A stretch of DNA of 64,000 nucleotides from Gymnothorax reevesii (Eukaryota; Chordata; Actinopteri; Anguilliformes; Muraenidae). The notes under the pieces were generated by a model. The model had not been told where the DNA came from, ran no database searches, and saw nothing but the letters and a program-made list of their open reading frames with translations. Positions 23,102 to 34,430 of this stretch are shown in pieces; the stretch's first letter is position 1, and each line of letters opens with the position of its first letter. Position numbers and translations under genes: made by a program. Location of the stretch: assembly GCA_029721435.1 (NCBI GenBank), contig CM056583.1:52059620-52123619 (forward strand), written 5' to 3'.

Positions 23102-24667
23102 GCCTCCTTTTTGCATTCTACTGGTTGTCGCACTTGGTTCATTTCGTAAATCACAACACCATCACTTTGTAGTCTTTTTAACAAATCTCTTCAAACTGGA
23201 GAATTACCACTTGATTGGCTAAGAGCAAATGTTATTCCAGTCCATAAAAAATCTGAAAAAGAAAATGTGAGTAATTATCGACCGGAATCGTTAATGTGCA
23301 TTTGTAGCAAGGTGCTGGAAAGGTGCATACTTAATTTTGTCTACCCTCATGTAGTGCCTGTTCACAATCACCTGCAACATGGTTTTGTTAAGGGTAGGTC
23401 GACAACAACTCAGTTAATCCAGGTTTTTCACAACGTTGGCAAATGCTTAGATCAGTCCGGACAAATTGATATTTTATATCTAGACTTCATCTGCTTTCGA
23501 CTCCATCCCCCATGACTTACTTTTATATAAACTCCAGACATACGGATTTCATGGAAATCTTAAAGTGGTTTACGTCGTACTTATCCAATCGTAAACAAAG
23601 AGTTTCTGTCGATGATGCCCTATCATCCTGGTCTCCCGTTTAAATCAGGGGTTCCACAAGGATCAATTTTGGGCTCTTTGATGTTTCTGCTGTATATTAA
23701 TGACATGCCAGACTGTAAGTCCTGAGACTAGGGTTGCCTTGTTTGCAGATGATTCTAAATGCATAAGAGAGATCAGAAACACGCAAGACTGTTCACACCT
23801 GCAGTGCGACCTAGAAAACATCTTGGATTGGAGTCGTAAATGGGACATGAGATTTAATGCTGGTAAATGTAAACTATTGAGCGTTACAAGGAAGCGAATT
23901 CCCATTCTTCACCATTACACAATGAATGGTAATCTAATTGAAAAAGTAGACTGCATGTGTGACCTTGGGATTGTGGTGTCATCAAATTTATCATGGGATG
24001 CACATGCTAATGTCTTGGTCAGTAAAGCAAATCGCATGCTTGGATTAATTCAAAGAACTTGTGGTCACACATGTTCAGTTCAAACAAAACGAAAACTGTA
24101 TATTTCGCTTATAAGACCACTTTTAGAATACTCCACCCAATCTTGGGCCGTATCATCCAAAAAATCTCTCCTTCATATTGAAGGTGTGCAACGGAGAGCC
24201 ACTAAGTACATTCTTGGTTATAATGATTGTGTTGATAGCAACTATAAAGCCCGACTAATGAAGCTTGATCTTTTACCGCTGGGCTACAGACGTGACATAT
24301 TTGATTGTGTATTCTTGTGCAAATGCTTGAAGGGTAAATATGACATTAACTACAACCATTTTGTTTCATTTCAAAATGAGGATACATTTTTAATGAAAAT
24401 TCCAAAATTTAGGACTGAAACTTTTCGCCATTCATATTTTAACACATTATTTTATTTGTGGAATGCCAGTCACCTTTATCAAATTTCTGATACCACAGCT
24501 GCTTTTAAATCGAAGCTATTTCATTTTTATAAAGAAAAGTTCAACAACTATTTTTCTTCTGATGAATCATGTACATGGGTTGGCAAATGTCATTGTTCAC
24601 GTTGTCGTCTGTCCCTCTGATGTTACTTACACTTGCTGATAAACTGTCTTATTTTAATATTACTATA

Positions 24668-24721
24668 TGTGTATGTGTGTGTATGTATGTGTGTATATGT
24701 ATGTATGTATATATGTGTGTG

Positions 24722-24760
<39 letters not shown>
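24668..24760. repeat. Compound TATG/TG/TA microsatellite
   Basis: Runs of GTATG, TG and then TA (24737-24760) inside the LINE 3' untranslated part. Confidence 0.95.
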
Positions 24761-24906
24761 GTTTTTGTTTTTTGTTTTTTCTTCTCATTGTTCAATTGTC
24801 TGTACATGTTGTAGGATTATTGCCTCACAATAGGTGCCTTGCACCTTGATCATTTCCTGACTTCTGTCAAAGCTTAATAAATAAAAATAAATAAATAAAT
24901 AAACGA

Positions 24907-25045
24907 ACATATTAACAGCAAACAGGTGAAATGACTCAGGTGGATCTAATTACATCAGTTAATATTTTGTACTCATTATACAGCATTGTTCATACCACTT
25001 TGATGGACTGACACTGTGGGACATTCCTACGTGGGGAATTTGTCA
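24907..25045 (+). repeat. Host segment, interrupted copy A (right part)
   Basis: Together with 21483-21503 it forms a ~139-bp segment repeated at 25987-26125. Shared blocks include CTCTGCTGACTT, GATGGACTGACA and GGGAATTTGTCA. The LINE sits about 20 bp into this copy. Confidence 0.75.
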
Positions 25046-25054
25046 TTTCTAGTC

Positions 25055-25973
25055 TTAAAGGAGACCTATTATGCTGATCCTCCTTTTAATACATACAAGT
25101 AATGTTATAATGTTGGATGTCCATACATACTATGCGTTCGGGTTTGTTTACTGCTACTGTGAAATGATTGTTTTACTTATCCATGACCAGGGTCAGCCGA
25201 GTGCTTTGCCATTGTGTGGATTAGTTCAATGAGGCTACCGCAGTGAATGCAATCGCGAAACGCATTATAACGTGTCTGGTATAACTAACAATTTCTCTGC
25301 ATTGCCACCGGGGAATTTCATCCACCTTTGAAAAGTGTTCTAGCAAATAAAAAGCCAAAAAAAGCAGATTGGATCCACAGAAGTATCGTTTACACCGTCT
25401 GTGTTTTTGTTCCGAACTCATGTAGTAGCTTGTTGTCAGAATTGCGTTTTGTTTTGGTGGAAATGGTTAACAGGAGCTCATAGCAAAGTTTCCTCCAGAC
25501 AGCCAAGTGGGTATATAACATGACTATATTACAGTACAGCTACAATCATATGCATGCAAGGCGAGAGAGTGGGAGCAAAACATTAAAATTTAAACTTGCC
25601 ACTCATTGAAATCCTGTTGTAAACGTTGCTACAATACTTCAGTGGCTTCCTCCTCCTGTTCGGGGTCAGATTTGGGATCAAACAAGTACGGTCTCACAGC
25701 AAAACATGCCACGGAGAGCTGTCCTGAAATATCTGCCATCTTGGTTTCCTGGTTTTTTGGGTCTGCACCCTCCCCCGTAATTAATGCGGCCAAGCAACCA
25801 ATCAGAGCAGTGCCTTATTGTCATGGCCTCCCCACCTACTCAAAACAGCTCACTAGGCCTGGATGGGTGTGGTTTGTTTTTTTGTTGCTAAATTCTTAAC
25901 ATTATTTTAAAGACCCATTGGACATATTTTAAACAACTAAGCTAAAGCTCCAAGCATATTAGGGGAGCTTTAA
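25055..25973. mobile_element. TTAA-flanked DNA element, ~915 bp
   Basis: TTAA (25055-25058) followed by AGGAGACCTATTATGC is mirrored by GCATATTAGGGGAGCT then TTAA (25970-25973). A TTAA target duplication is used by piggyBac and Kolobok elements. A shorter relative with the same ends lies at 32917-33492. The 97-codon frame at 25606-25899 starts at TTG and has no recognised domain, so the copy is probably non-autonomous. It sits between host copies A and B. Confidence 0.7.
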
Positions 25974-25986
25974 AATAAAAATGACA

Positions 25987-26125
25987 ACTCTGCTGACTTC
26001 AATGACCACATTAACTCCAAACGGGTGAAAGCGCTCAGGATCGAGTACATCTTAACACAGAATTGTTCATACTACTATTGCGATGGACTGACATTGCAGG
26101 ACAGTCCCACATTGGGAATTTGTCA
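25987..26125 (+). repeat. Host segment, uninterrupted copy B
   Basis: An uninterrupted duplicate of the segment split by the LINE. Divergence by eye is around 20 percent, so the duplication is old. Whether it is a tandem duplication or a dispersed repeat cannot be told from two copies. Confidence 0.7.
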
Positions 26126-26774
26126 CAAGTCAAATTGAGATCCAATCCTGATTGTATATCTTAGAAAAATTATGATTTACTAGTCAGTTCATCTTAGTAA
26201 AAAACTAAGAACCTCAATTATGTAATCTTGAAATGAAATAAAACTTGTTGAAAGAATTGTTTTTGGCGTCAGAATTTCATCAATCACAGCTGTCTTATGG
26301 ACAGCAACACATTTTAAGAAATTGCTAAACATGCCGCCGGGGTGCTGCCCCAGCCAAATTTTCATATATATATAATAAGTAAAAGTGTTCAAATGAATTA
26401 TTTTTTCTGCAATGATTGCGCATGTAGATAGATTTTTGACGAACGGACATTGTAGGACCCTTGCATTCCCTGGATCTATCTATTCAATTGGCAGCTGATT
26501 GTTTGCAATTACATGGCATTTAAAAGCGGAGAATATCTGATTCTGATTCTTTGACACACTTGAGTTGATCGGTAGGGTATAGGTTGGATTAATTAGGGCA
26601 TGAATCTCTGCTGATCATCTGATGCAGTTGAAGGTGAAGTAACTATCTGCACAATGCTCATTTTACTCCAATCGTTAATAAATTTATCCTAGAACCTCTT
26701 TTAACCATTAGGAAATCATATTAGTACCAAGAGATATTGCATAAAAATAAGGCACATAAGCACAAGTGAAAGTG

Positions 26775-26824
26775 TCCCACAGCATGTCTGTCCATCACAC
26801 GTGATGGACGGACATTTCGTGGGA
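26775..26824. repeat. Short hairpin, 23-bp arms
   Basis: TCCCACAGCATGTCTGTCCA.. pairs with ..TGGACGGACATTTCGTGGGA across a 4-nt CACG loop, with a few mismatches in the outer half. A related string, ATGGATGGACACTGTGGGA, lies 140 bp downstream, and GATGGACTGACACTGTGGGA lies in host copy A. That suggests a degraded repeat rather than an RNA gene. Confidence 0.5.
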
Positions 26825-29118
26825 TAGAAAGAGTAAAACTTCTGTGGTTCAGGGGCCATTTAAGGGTTTCGGGGGCAAACCTTGTGTACACATTCCTTAT
26901 TAGTAGATATTTCTCCCACTGTGGTATAATTACAATAGCACTCTCCAGTAAGGAGAAATTTGCACTGTTATGGATGGACACTGTGGGAAGGAAAAATTAA
27001 GCCGTTGTCTTCAGGTTGGTTACAAAGAAAAAAAGATGCGATGATGAGAAAATGTACAATTCTACAAAATCTATGATGAACAAAGTGGTATTCTCAGCAA
27101 TTTTAAGCAGGTAATTTGGTTCATTTAATTGAATGCTCAGCTCCCAAGGTAGGGTCAAATTTAGCTATTTTTTCAAATTAGTAAAATGTCATTCAAGCAT
27201 CCTGAGTACTAGAAATCTCAACATAGATGTAACTTATTACACATTACTGGAAAGTAGAGTTCATCACGGATCCACTGGTATCCAAATTAACACTATTTCA
27301 CTTGTAGATAAGGTTTTTACACCGGTAAACAGATGCTCTTTTTCAACTGTTACTTTTTTGCCAGTAAATGGTCATATTTTGGACAATAAAAGGTTGCTGT
27401 AGGTACAAGGAACATGCACTTTACCCAGAATTGCCTTTGCGGCTTGATGGCATTGGTTGCAAAATAAATTGACCCATATCTGTTGCAAGAAGTGGATTTT
27501 AACTTCGCTAAAGCTTCAAAAAGTTGTAAACTGGAATTGATGACCAGCGTTGTGAACACGCTCATACTGCATGTGTTGCACTCATCGGTCAAGTTTAACA
27601 AAGTAGGCCTAGTATTGGTTTAGCTTCTGCTGTGGCTCATTTAAAAGTAGCATAGCACCAGAGAAGCAGAAACCAATCTCTATTGTTGACCTGGGGCTGT
27701 GGATCAGCATAAATGTAGCCAATAGCCAATATCATGATCCTCTACATTCAAGGAATGTTAAAAACTAAAATTAAAACAGGAAAACACATTTGATGACACC
27801 ACATTACACGAGTATTTATCCATTTGACTATCAATGGTTTAATTTAGCTCATCTTTGTTATTTAATGCCTCTCAGCCCCAAGTAAGCACTGCTGTCTGGG
27901 ATCTGGCTGTTTAGGCCCAGACAAATTTTAAATGAGCAAGAATGAAGCAACTCATAAAGCACCAAATTTGACTCAGTCACCAAATCAGACTCGTCATATA
28001 ACCGCATAAGAACAAATCTGGGCTTCATCTTGCAAAAGCTTCATGAGCCCCACTGGAAAATTTTTGAAAATTAAGTCATTTAGTTTTTTTGGTGAAATAT
28101 TGCAATGATATTTACCACTTTTATCCCTTTTTGAATGAAATATGTTTTTTCTGTGGCTGATAAGCAATTATCATTCATTTTCTCGGTACTTGATTAAATA
28201 AGGGTGACATTGGTTGATGTTTTCTGTGCTTCATTTCCATAATGGAAGTAAAATAATTAAATAATAATAACATAAAATGAGAAGAACCGGGTGTTAGAAA
28301 TAGGAAACAGAAACTGACTTGCCTCTTAATCACAGGGGATACCTTTTAGTTATGTTTACGTCAGTATTTTAAAAAAGCAACATTCTGACTGAATTAGGTG
28401 AATATCTTGTGAACACATATGACTACATAATTTATGGTGAATGCTCAGCTGTTTTGCTTATGATTTCAAAAAGATTTCAAAAACAGCACCTGTTTTGAAG
28501 TATATTAATATTTTTCTGAGCCCAAAAGACTGACATTTAAATACATCTAGGTGTGAAAGCAGTGAAGCCAAAGTTACTTTTGACAAAAGGATTGAGTTTA
28601 TTTGTAACAAAGCATGAAATCTCTGAACCTTTTAAAAATAGCCTATGAAATATATCAGGTAGGAGGTGTAATATATTTGATAATCATTACCCTGCTTGGT
28701 CATTTTTAATCTGTCTCATTTAATTAACAAAGTGCTATATATTAGAAAGACTGCTGTAAGTCACTTTACTCAACCCCTATGGTCATTCTCTAATTATTAT
28801 TCATAATGAGAGGACATTACAACGAGTGCCTACAATAACTAGTCCAAGGTAGGACCATAAAAGGTATATTGATTTACACAGCAAAAGTAGTACTTCTGAA
28901 TAGCCATAAATGTGTTCAAAGCTGAAATTAAGATTTAAAATTCTGAGAGAATGGACAATAGAGTAACCATTTGATTTTGGAAATAGGCACCCGCGTTACC
29001 GTGAAATTTAATATAGAGTTTGTATATTTTTCCTGGTTTTTAGGATTAGCATTGAAAGAAAATAGCCAACTTTAGTTTCCATTACTGTTCTTTTCCCCCC
29101 AATTTTGTACTGTTTTGC

Positions 29119-29174
29119 ATGTGTGTGTGTGTGTGTGTCTGTGTGTCTGTGTGCGTGTGTGCGTGTTTGCGTGT
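29119..29174. repeat. GT microsatellite, interrupted
   Basis: GT repeats with GTCT and GTGC interruptions. Confidence 0.95.
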
Positions 29175-30164
29175 GCATGGATGAATGAGTGAGAGGGAGA
29201 AAGAAAGAGAGAGCCAATGGGTCTGGATCATTGCTGACATTATTCCAAGAAATATGGCATAACGTGACTGGAAACTCAGTTCTGCTGTAAACTGTCACTA
29301 ATGAGGCTTCTCCTTGAAGGCAGGCTATTAAAACTAAGCCAGTCTAACAGTCTCTTCCGCACATACCTGTAGATGCATTTAATTATTTGGGCAAACGTTC
29401 AGTTTGAATACGAGACATACAAGTTAGACCAGCACTAGACAGACAATTAAAAACTAAGGTTGGTTATAGTCTGAGATTAGTAACAAGGAGGGGTCCTTCT
29501 AGGCAGGAGTCAACACTGCCTTGTGCTGCAAGATGCCATTCAAGATTCGACAGATCAAAATATTTCCCTGCAAAAAAAGTGGATTACTGACCAGAGGTTT
29601 GTCAAATCTGGCGCTATTTTACTATCTGGTAATGATGATTTTATTTATTTCCATTGTTACTCATTATAACGGGTATCTCTCCATTACAAACTTTTGACAT
29701 CACACTGCCTGGTCCTACATGCAAAGAAAGTGACATGAATAATTTACTTATGCAGTGCCAAAGTTCTGTCACATCCTAAATTTATTAATTTATTTATTTT
29801 GGTTTTATAAGTTTGGCATCTCCCCAATCTATAATGCCAAACTGACGAACTACATTCGCAAGCATGCTGGTACATGACTCATGCTCCCACCTCAGGAGAG
29901 CGAAGACAGTGTGCACCTCTCCTCTGAAGCACGCCCCTGTCAGCCGCTATCTCTTTACACTCATTGCTCGAAAATTCCCAAGCTCAAAGCAAGGGCAGGG
30001 GAAACCCGAAGCTTAGAATGTCCAAGCTTATTAGAATTATTCTGACGAGTGCTTGGCTGGCCAACAGGAGGCGCTTGAGCGACAAACAATACTAAAGCCA
30101 TACCAGCATTATCTCTCCTGTTTCTCCCCAGCAGCACGAAGCCTATTGTGCACTGCTCTGAAGA

Positions 30165-30275
30165 GGCTACTGGCCACTGCTGTCACTGGTATGGCTCGGT
30201 TTCGAAGGCGGACTGTGGTGGTCACTACTGCTCCGCAAAGCAATGCCTTAACCAAGTGAGCCAACCTGGTAACCA
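30165..30275 (-). mobile_element. tRNA-derived SINE fragment
   Basis: Read on the minus strand, TTGGCTCACTTGGTTAAGGC resembles a tRNA A box and GCCTTCGAAACC resembles a B box. They are about 50 nt apart, as in tRNA-derived SINE heads that use RNA polymerase III. The body would extend towards lower coordinates. No poly-A tail or target duplication was identified, so this is a tentative call. Confidence 0.45.
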
Positions 30276-31048
30276 CGTCCTGAATTTTTCTCCTTTTTTC
30301 CGCAGTTCAGCCCCCTGTGTTGGTTCGTCTCGTTCTCTTCATTGTGCCTTTCGCCTGCTCTTCTCAAAGAGCTCAGATTTACCCCATCTTTTGTAATGTA
30401 ATTAAAACTAAGAAACTAGAATCCATTCATTTGGGATTGCTGTCCCTGTTATTAAGCAGCTCAGAGAGTGGGGATTTTTTTGGTTCTTCCAATGTGTTCG
30501 CAAGTGTGCACAGTCTTGCGAGCTGGACTAAGTCACTGGACAAAGGATGACCTTTACTGTGGCAAAAACACAAAGTTCTCTGTCGTCAACTGTAGTAACA
30601 AGCATATTAAATGTCTTTATTTTCTGCCAGTGTTGGAATATGTAAAGAGGTAGTGGCTTAGATTTATTTTCAGGGAGAATCGAGGGCTTTTTTGATAAGT
30701 GTTCCGATTTTTGTTTATATTTAAACTGAATTCCTCGTGTAAATTTAATTATACTTGCATGGCTTGGTTGTATGTTGTTGAGTGCCACGCTTGAAACTGC
30801 TGCTGCATTACCTTTCCATAATTATTGTGTAGTTCATCAGCTAGCTACTAAATCAAATGTGTACTTAGAAATAGCTGCCAGTTTAGTAAGAGCTGATGTA
30901 CAAGACTCCTTGATAGGAATCAAATGGAATCTGTAGAATTCAGTTGCGAAAAAATCATGACCCCATTCTCAAAAATAGAATATCAGCTAATGGGTACGAC
31001 GAAACCAATGCTAGCAATGGACATTTCTTGACGTTAGCTACTGATTTT
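30276..31048. other. Non-coding stretch, nothing recognised
   Basis: Short frames under 90 codons on both strands, no element ends. Confidence 0.4.
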
Positions 31049-31366
31049 CTATCCATCCATCCTTCCATTTTCCTCTGCTTATCCAGAGCCGGGTCGTGGG
31101 GGTAGCAGACTGAGTAGAATGGCCCAGACATCCCCCTCCACGGTCACTTCTATCAACTCTTCCTGGGGGATCCCATGACATTCCCAAGCCAGCCAGAAGA
31201 TATAATGCCTCCAGCATGTCCTGGGTCTGCCTCAGGGCCTCCTCCTAGATGGACATGCCCAGAACACCTCAAAAGGGAGGCATTCTAACCAGGTGCCTGA
31301 ACCCCCTCAACTGACTCCTCTCAACATAGAGGAGCAGCAGTTTTAATCTGAGCCTCTCTTGGATGA
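31049..31366 (-). pseudogene. Rex3 (RTE-type) LINE 3' end
   Basis: Rex3 is an RTE-clade retrotransposon widespread in teleosts. Its copies end in tandem GATG units. Read on the minus strand this fragment contains the ORF2 C-terminal tail region (TGCTGCTCCTCTATGTTGAG, CCAGGACATGCTGGAGGC, CTGGATAAGCAGAGGAAAAT) and ends in GGATGGATGGAT at 31049. Internal stops such as the one in CCCTTTTGAGGTG show it is dead. It covers only about the last 300 bp, a typical severe 5' truncation. Confidence 0.85.
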
Positions 31367-32054
31367 TTTTCAATTGTAGTTAAAGTCCTATGGTGACATA
31401 ATTGACATGAGACAGACGCTTAAACTAATAGTCCATAAAACCTCCGCTAGAGCTTTACAAAAACTTCCTAAAAACCTATTTTAACTCATAAATGAGTAAT
31501 ACATCTCTCAACCAGTTAAAGAGTTTGCGACAAGTGTATCATTAATGAAAAACAAGCATTTCTTGAAATTACAGCTCTCCAATGAGATTGAATTTTAGTT
31601 TTCATCCAGGATCATAAATCTGAATTTGCCAAAAAGATGTTTTCATCGATAATAATATCCACATCTGGATTATTGATTCTGTCACTGTCAAGCTTTATCC
31701 TGTCTCAGTTGAATATTCTGCACTGATGCCCTGTGTATTTCAAATATGCTGATGCATTTCCATGGTCCTAAATGATCATGCTACTCTCATCTTTTCTTTA
31801 AGCTAATCATCGTCTGTTTCTTGTCACTGGTAATAATGTTATAAATGAAAATTATGTCAGCATGATATCTTTGACATGAGAATTAACAAAAAGGCCATTA
31901 ACTTATTGTTTTGGAGGATAGAGGAAACAGACAGAGACGAACTTAGTGGCTTTATTCACTGATTGAAAACCAGCAGATCTATATGGATCAATATACTAGT
32001 ATTAATTTCCGGCAGGGGCTGCAACACTTTATTTACTGTACTGTCCTGCAGCAT
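31367..32054. other. Non-coding stretch, nothing recognised
   Basis: AT-rich DNA without notable frames or inverted repeats. Confidence 0.4.
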
Positions 32055-32184
32055 GAACCACAGCAGTAACTTTCCTGCTTTACTAGTGGGCTGGTCTGGA
32101 CTACTATCCTGTGTACTCGAGCCACTGCAGTAACTGTCCTGCTCCACTCGGGGGCTGGTCCGGACCACTGGTCTGAAGTGTCTC
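32055..32184. repeat. Two-unit minisatellite, ~65-bp unit
   Basis: Unit 1 (32055-32118) and unit 2 (32119-32184) share the order CCAC.GCAGTAACT, TCCTGCT, ACT.G, GGGCTGGTC.GGAC.AC. Open frames across it on the minus strand are by-products of the repeat. Confidence 0.65.
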
Positions 32185-32916
32185 GAGACAGTGAAGTTTT
32201 GCGGTCTTCACTGGCCTTGCCTGAAGATATGGTTTTGGAACCACTGACTGTACAATCCATGCTCGGGATACTGCAATTACATCGTGAAAATGCCTGCCTT
32301 ACCCTCAGCATAAATGACAAAATCATTTATCTAGCCGGCCATTTTCATACATAAATTGTTATGAATGTGATTTTTCTAAATATTTGAAGCCAGTGAAATG
32401 AGATAGTTATAATCAGTGTAGTCTACTAGTACGCAGGTCGCTGCTTTTTTTACACTGCACTACTCTGGCATATTAATAAACTAGCTTGTAAAACCTAACA
32501 AAACCCAATGAATATAAACTTAAAAAAATTACCGATCTTGCAACAGGAAAGATTGTTTTTATCTTGCCTAGCTGGAGAACATTAAAAATGATCGGCAGGT
32601 TTGGAAAGTTATGTTATTAAATTGCAGCTTGTTGATACATTGCTCTCCAGGGATTTACCCAGGATGCTCGGAGTGCTGAACGGAAAATTTCTGCCGTCTC
32701 CTAATCTGACAACCCACCTTCCATGAGCTTCAGAGCATAATACACATTACTCACTAAATATGAGGGGCGTAGGTTTAATCTGAGAGTTCATATGAATATA
32801 TGTAATGCGCGCGCGCTGTGCGGGAGCTGGAACAATTTTTATGACGATTTGAAAGCAAATATTGCCTCTAAGTCATCTGAGATTACTGTGTTTAAATCTA
32901 AATCTCTGAATACGAC
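32185..32916. other. Non-coding stretch, nothing recognised
   Basis: Includes a GCGCGCGCTGTGCG string near 32808. No element ends. Confidence 0.4.
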
Positions 32917-33492
32917 TTAAAGGGGACCTATTATGCTACATTTCCAAGTTTATATTTTGATCTCGGAGTCCCCTAGAGTATTCCTGATTGTTCAAAGTCC
33001 AAAAAAGCGTCCTTATTGCAGAACGCCTGTTTTCCGGGTCCGCTTCCCTAGTGTGAAACATGAGACGCAGCTGCTATTGGATATAAGGAATCGGCGGGGA
33101 AATGCCGCAATCAAACGCTGCACATGTGTATAGATCTAATGAAATGAACTTGTTCTAATAAACGCAGCGGCGAAAGTGGAGGACCCAGCGCGAAAGTCTG
33201 GCAGCTCAAGCACAAATTTGCTATCTACCTATGGCTACTGTGGTGAGTACAGGTGTTTCTACTCCATAGCTAGGATGCCGGGAAAGCTAGAATCCACCCC
33301 GTACAGAAAAATTTGTAGAACGGGTCGACATACCAAAGTGTAGACCGGAGACTGTATAAATCCGCTGGGTCTGAGTTTAGAGGAAAACATGGACAGTGAG
33401 GAGCAGCAAAAAGTGGCCTAACAACTTATAGACTGCCTAGGTGTGTACTATAAGGACCTGCTGTTCCGTGTGCATAACTAGTTCTCCTTTAA
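32917..33492. mobile_element. TTAA-flanked DNA element, ~570 bp
   Basis: TTAA (32917-32920) then AGGGGACCTATTATGC at the left. GCATAACTAGTTCTCCT then TTAA (33489-33492) at the right. The ends match the larger element at 25055, so this is a second member of the same non-autonomous family. The interior is unrelated or strongly diverged. The 66-codon frame starting at 32933 reads through the terminal repeat and is not a gene. Confidence 0.7.
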
Positions 33493-34160
33493 GGGCCCCA
33501 GCACCTAGCAGAGACCTCTGCGGTCATGAGAGCAGATGCAATTAGGGTCTGTATGCCGTCACTTTAGTCTGCTCAACTGAGGTCACGACAGCTGGAGCGG
33601 CCTCCTGCCTCGGCGTTAATGGATGGTTTCTGGGGTAAAGATTTGCGTTAAACGTCTTGCAAACCACCCGAAAACAGCTGAGACAACTTTGGCAGGGAGA
33701 ATGCCGCAGTGCCATGAACTGGGCTTTTCAGAGACTGCATCAGAAAATACTTCACATTACGTCCCGTAATGTTGCAAATCCAACGTGTATTTTTGTTATA
33801 CAACATATGCTGATTGTTAATATTAATTCCAGCCGCTTTCTAATTTCGGACTGTAACTGATATTTCATGGCAAACTGTAGTGCAAGCATATCGTGTTTGG
33901 TATCATTTTACTCCACTAAGATTCCGAAATCGCCTGGATATTTCAAAGGTATTAAAATTATTCTAAACCCTCATTCAATAAGTATGAAAATAAATGTACT
34001 TCTACTCTGGTAATGTCCCCTCGCACATTCCCTCTGAGGAGGGGTTGCCTCCCTGATTACCATGATATATGACCCTGCTGTAGGAAGTGCTTCTGGAGTT
34101 TGGGCTTAAAAGTGGAGAAACAAAGGAGACGGGGAGGACCGCACCCAGTGTCCCACATGT
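33493..34160. other. Non-coding stretch, nothing recognised
   Basis: One 67-codon frame (33657-33860) without a domain. Confidence 0.4.
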
Positions 34161-34430
34161 GCATCTATATGCCGTGTATAGACTATAGTCTATAGTTATG
34201 GAAGATTGTAGATGACTTCCCAGCACATGCATCTGTATGTGTGGAGCCGTTATCACAATGGAAGATTGCATTCCACTTCCTCCAAGCGCATCTCTATGCC
34301 GTGGTTAGCTTTAATCTAGTCATGGGATATCTTAGGCGATTTCCCACACGTGGTCTTGGTGCTGTGTGCAGACGTGATATTGCTATGGAGACTGGTATTC
34401 ATTCTTCCCGCATTGTACACTTTGTGTATA
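34161..34430. repeat. Degenerate minisatellite, ~66-bp unit, about four copies
   Basis: Units begin near 34161, 34229, 34288 and 34352. Each follows the order GCATCT(A/G/C)TATG..GTG, a TTA/TAT core, ATGG(A/G).. and a (C/T)TTCC(C/A/T) block. The first unit contains the palindrome TAGACTATAGTCTA. The array stops exactly where the next hAT-type element begins. Confidence 0.6.

Larger units (their letters stand above)
21901..23163 (+). mobile_element. Complete solo LTR with 5-bp target duplication
   Basis: The 1253-bp LTR (21906-23158) begins TGTTG and ends CAACA, the canonical TG..CA ends, and is flanked by CCATC on both sides (21901-21905 and 23159-23163). Excising it and one CCATC makes the LINE reading frame continuous, which proves the insertion point. 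It carries a TATA-like element and a polyadenylation signal in the order expected of U3-R-U5. With no internal region or second LTR it is a solo LTR, the usual result of LTR-LTR recombination. Its family looks Gypsy-like by resemblance of the R/U5 part to fish Gypsy LTRs, but that is from memory. Confidence 0.92.
21508..24620 (+). pseudogene. Jockey/CR1-type LINE ORF2 (reverse transcriptase), interrupted
   Basis: Non-LTR retrotransposon ORF2 encodes the reverse transcriptase that copies LINE RNA into the genome. The first part (to 21905) carries FWGFFKSKTKTK and LDTNKAYGPDGLPARILKEC, the conserved pre-RT and first RT motifs. After an inserted LTR the frame resumes at 23164 with NYRPESLMCICSKVLERC, QHGFVKGRSTTTQL and LYLDF. 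A GVPQGSILG-type motif lies around 23648 in a shifted frame, and the catalytic FADD is at 23742-23753. A long open tail of about 290 codons follows to the stop at 24620, with AGKCKLLSVTRKR and VQRRATKYILGY. The endonuclease domain is absent, so the copy is 5'-truncated. At least two frameshifts plus the insertion make it inactive. Confidence 0.9.
21508..24904 (+). mobile_element. 5'-truncated LINE with AATA-rich tail
   Basis: Comprises the ORF2 relic, a 3' untranslated part with a microsatellite (24668-24760) and an A-rich tail of AAATAAAT units (24877-24904). Its boundaries are set by comparison with the uninterrupted duplicate of the host segment at 25987: the host sequence breaks off at about 21503 and resumes at about 24907. 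Confidence 0.85.
26126..30164. other. Mostly unique AT-rich stretch
   Basis: Contains the 26775 hairpin and the 29119 microsatellite. Short open frames on both strands (under 100 codons) lack domains. The part 29820-30160 resembles a fish repeat in style but I cannot place it. No host exon seen. Confidence 0.35.

Noticed and set aside
30165..30275. Possible genuine tRNA gene on the minus strand
   Set aside because: A- and B-box-like segments exist but no complete cloverleaf with paired acceptor and anticodon stems could be drawn, so a SINE remnant is preferred.
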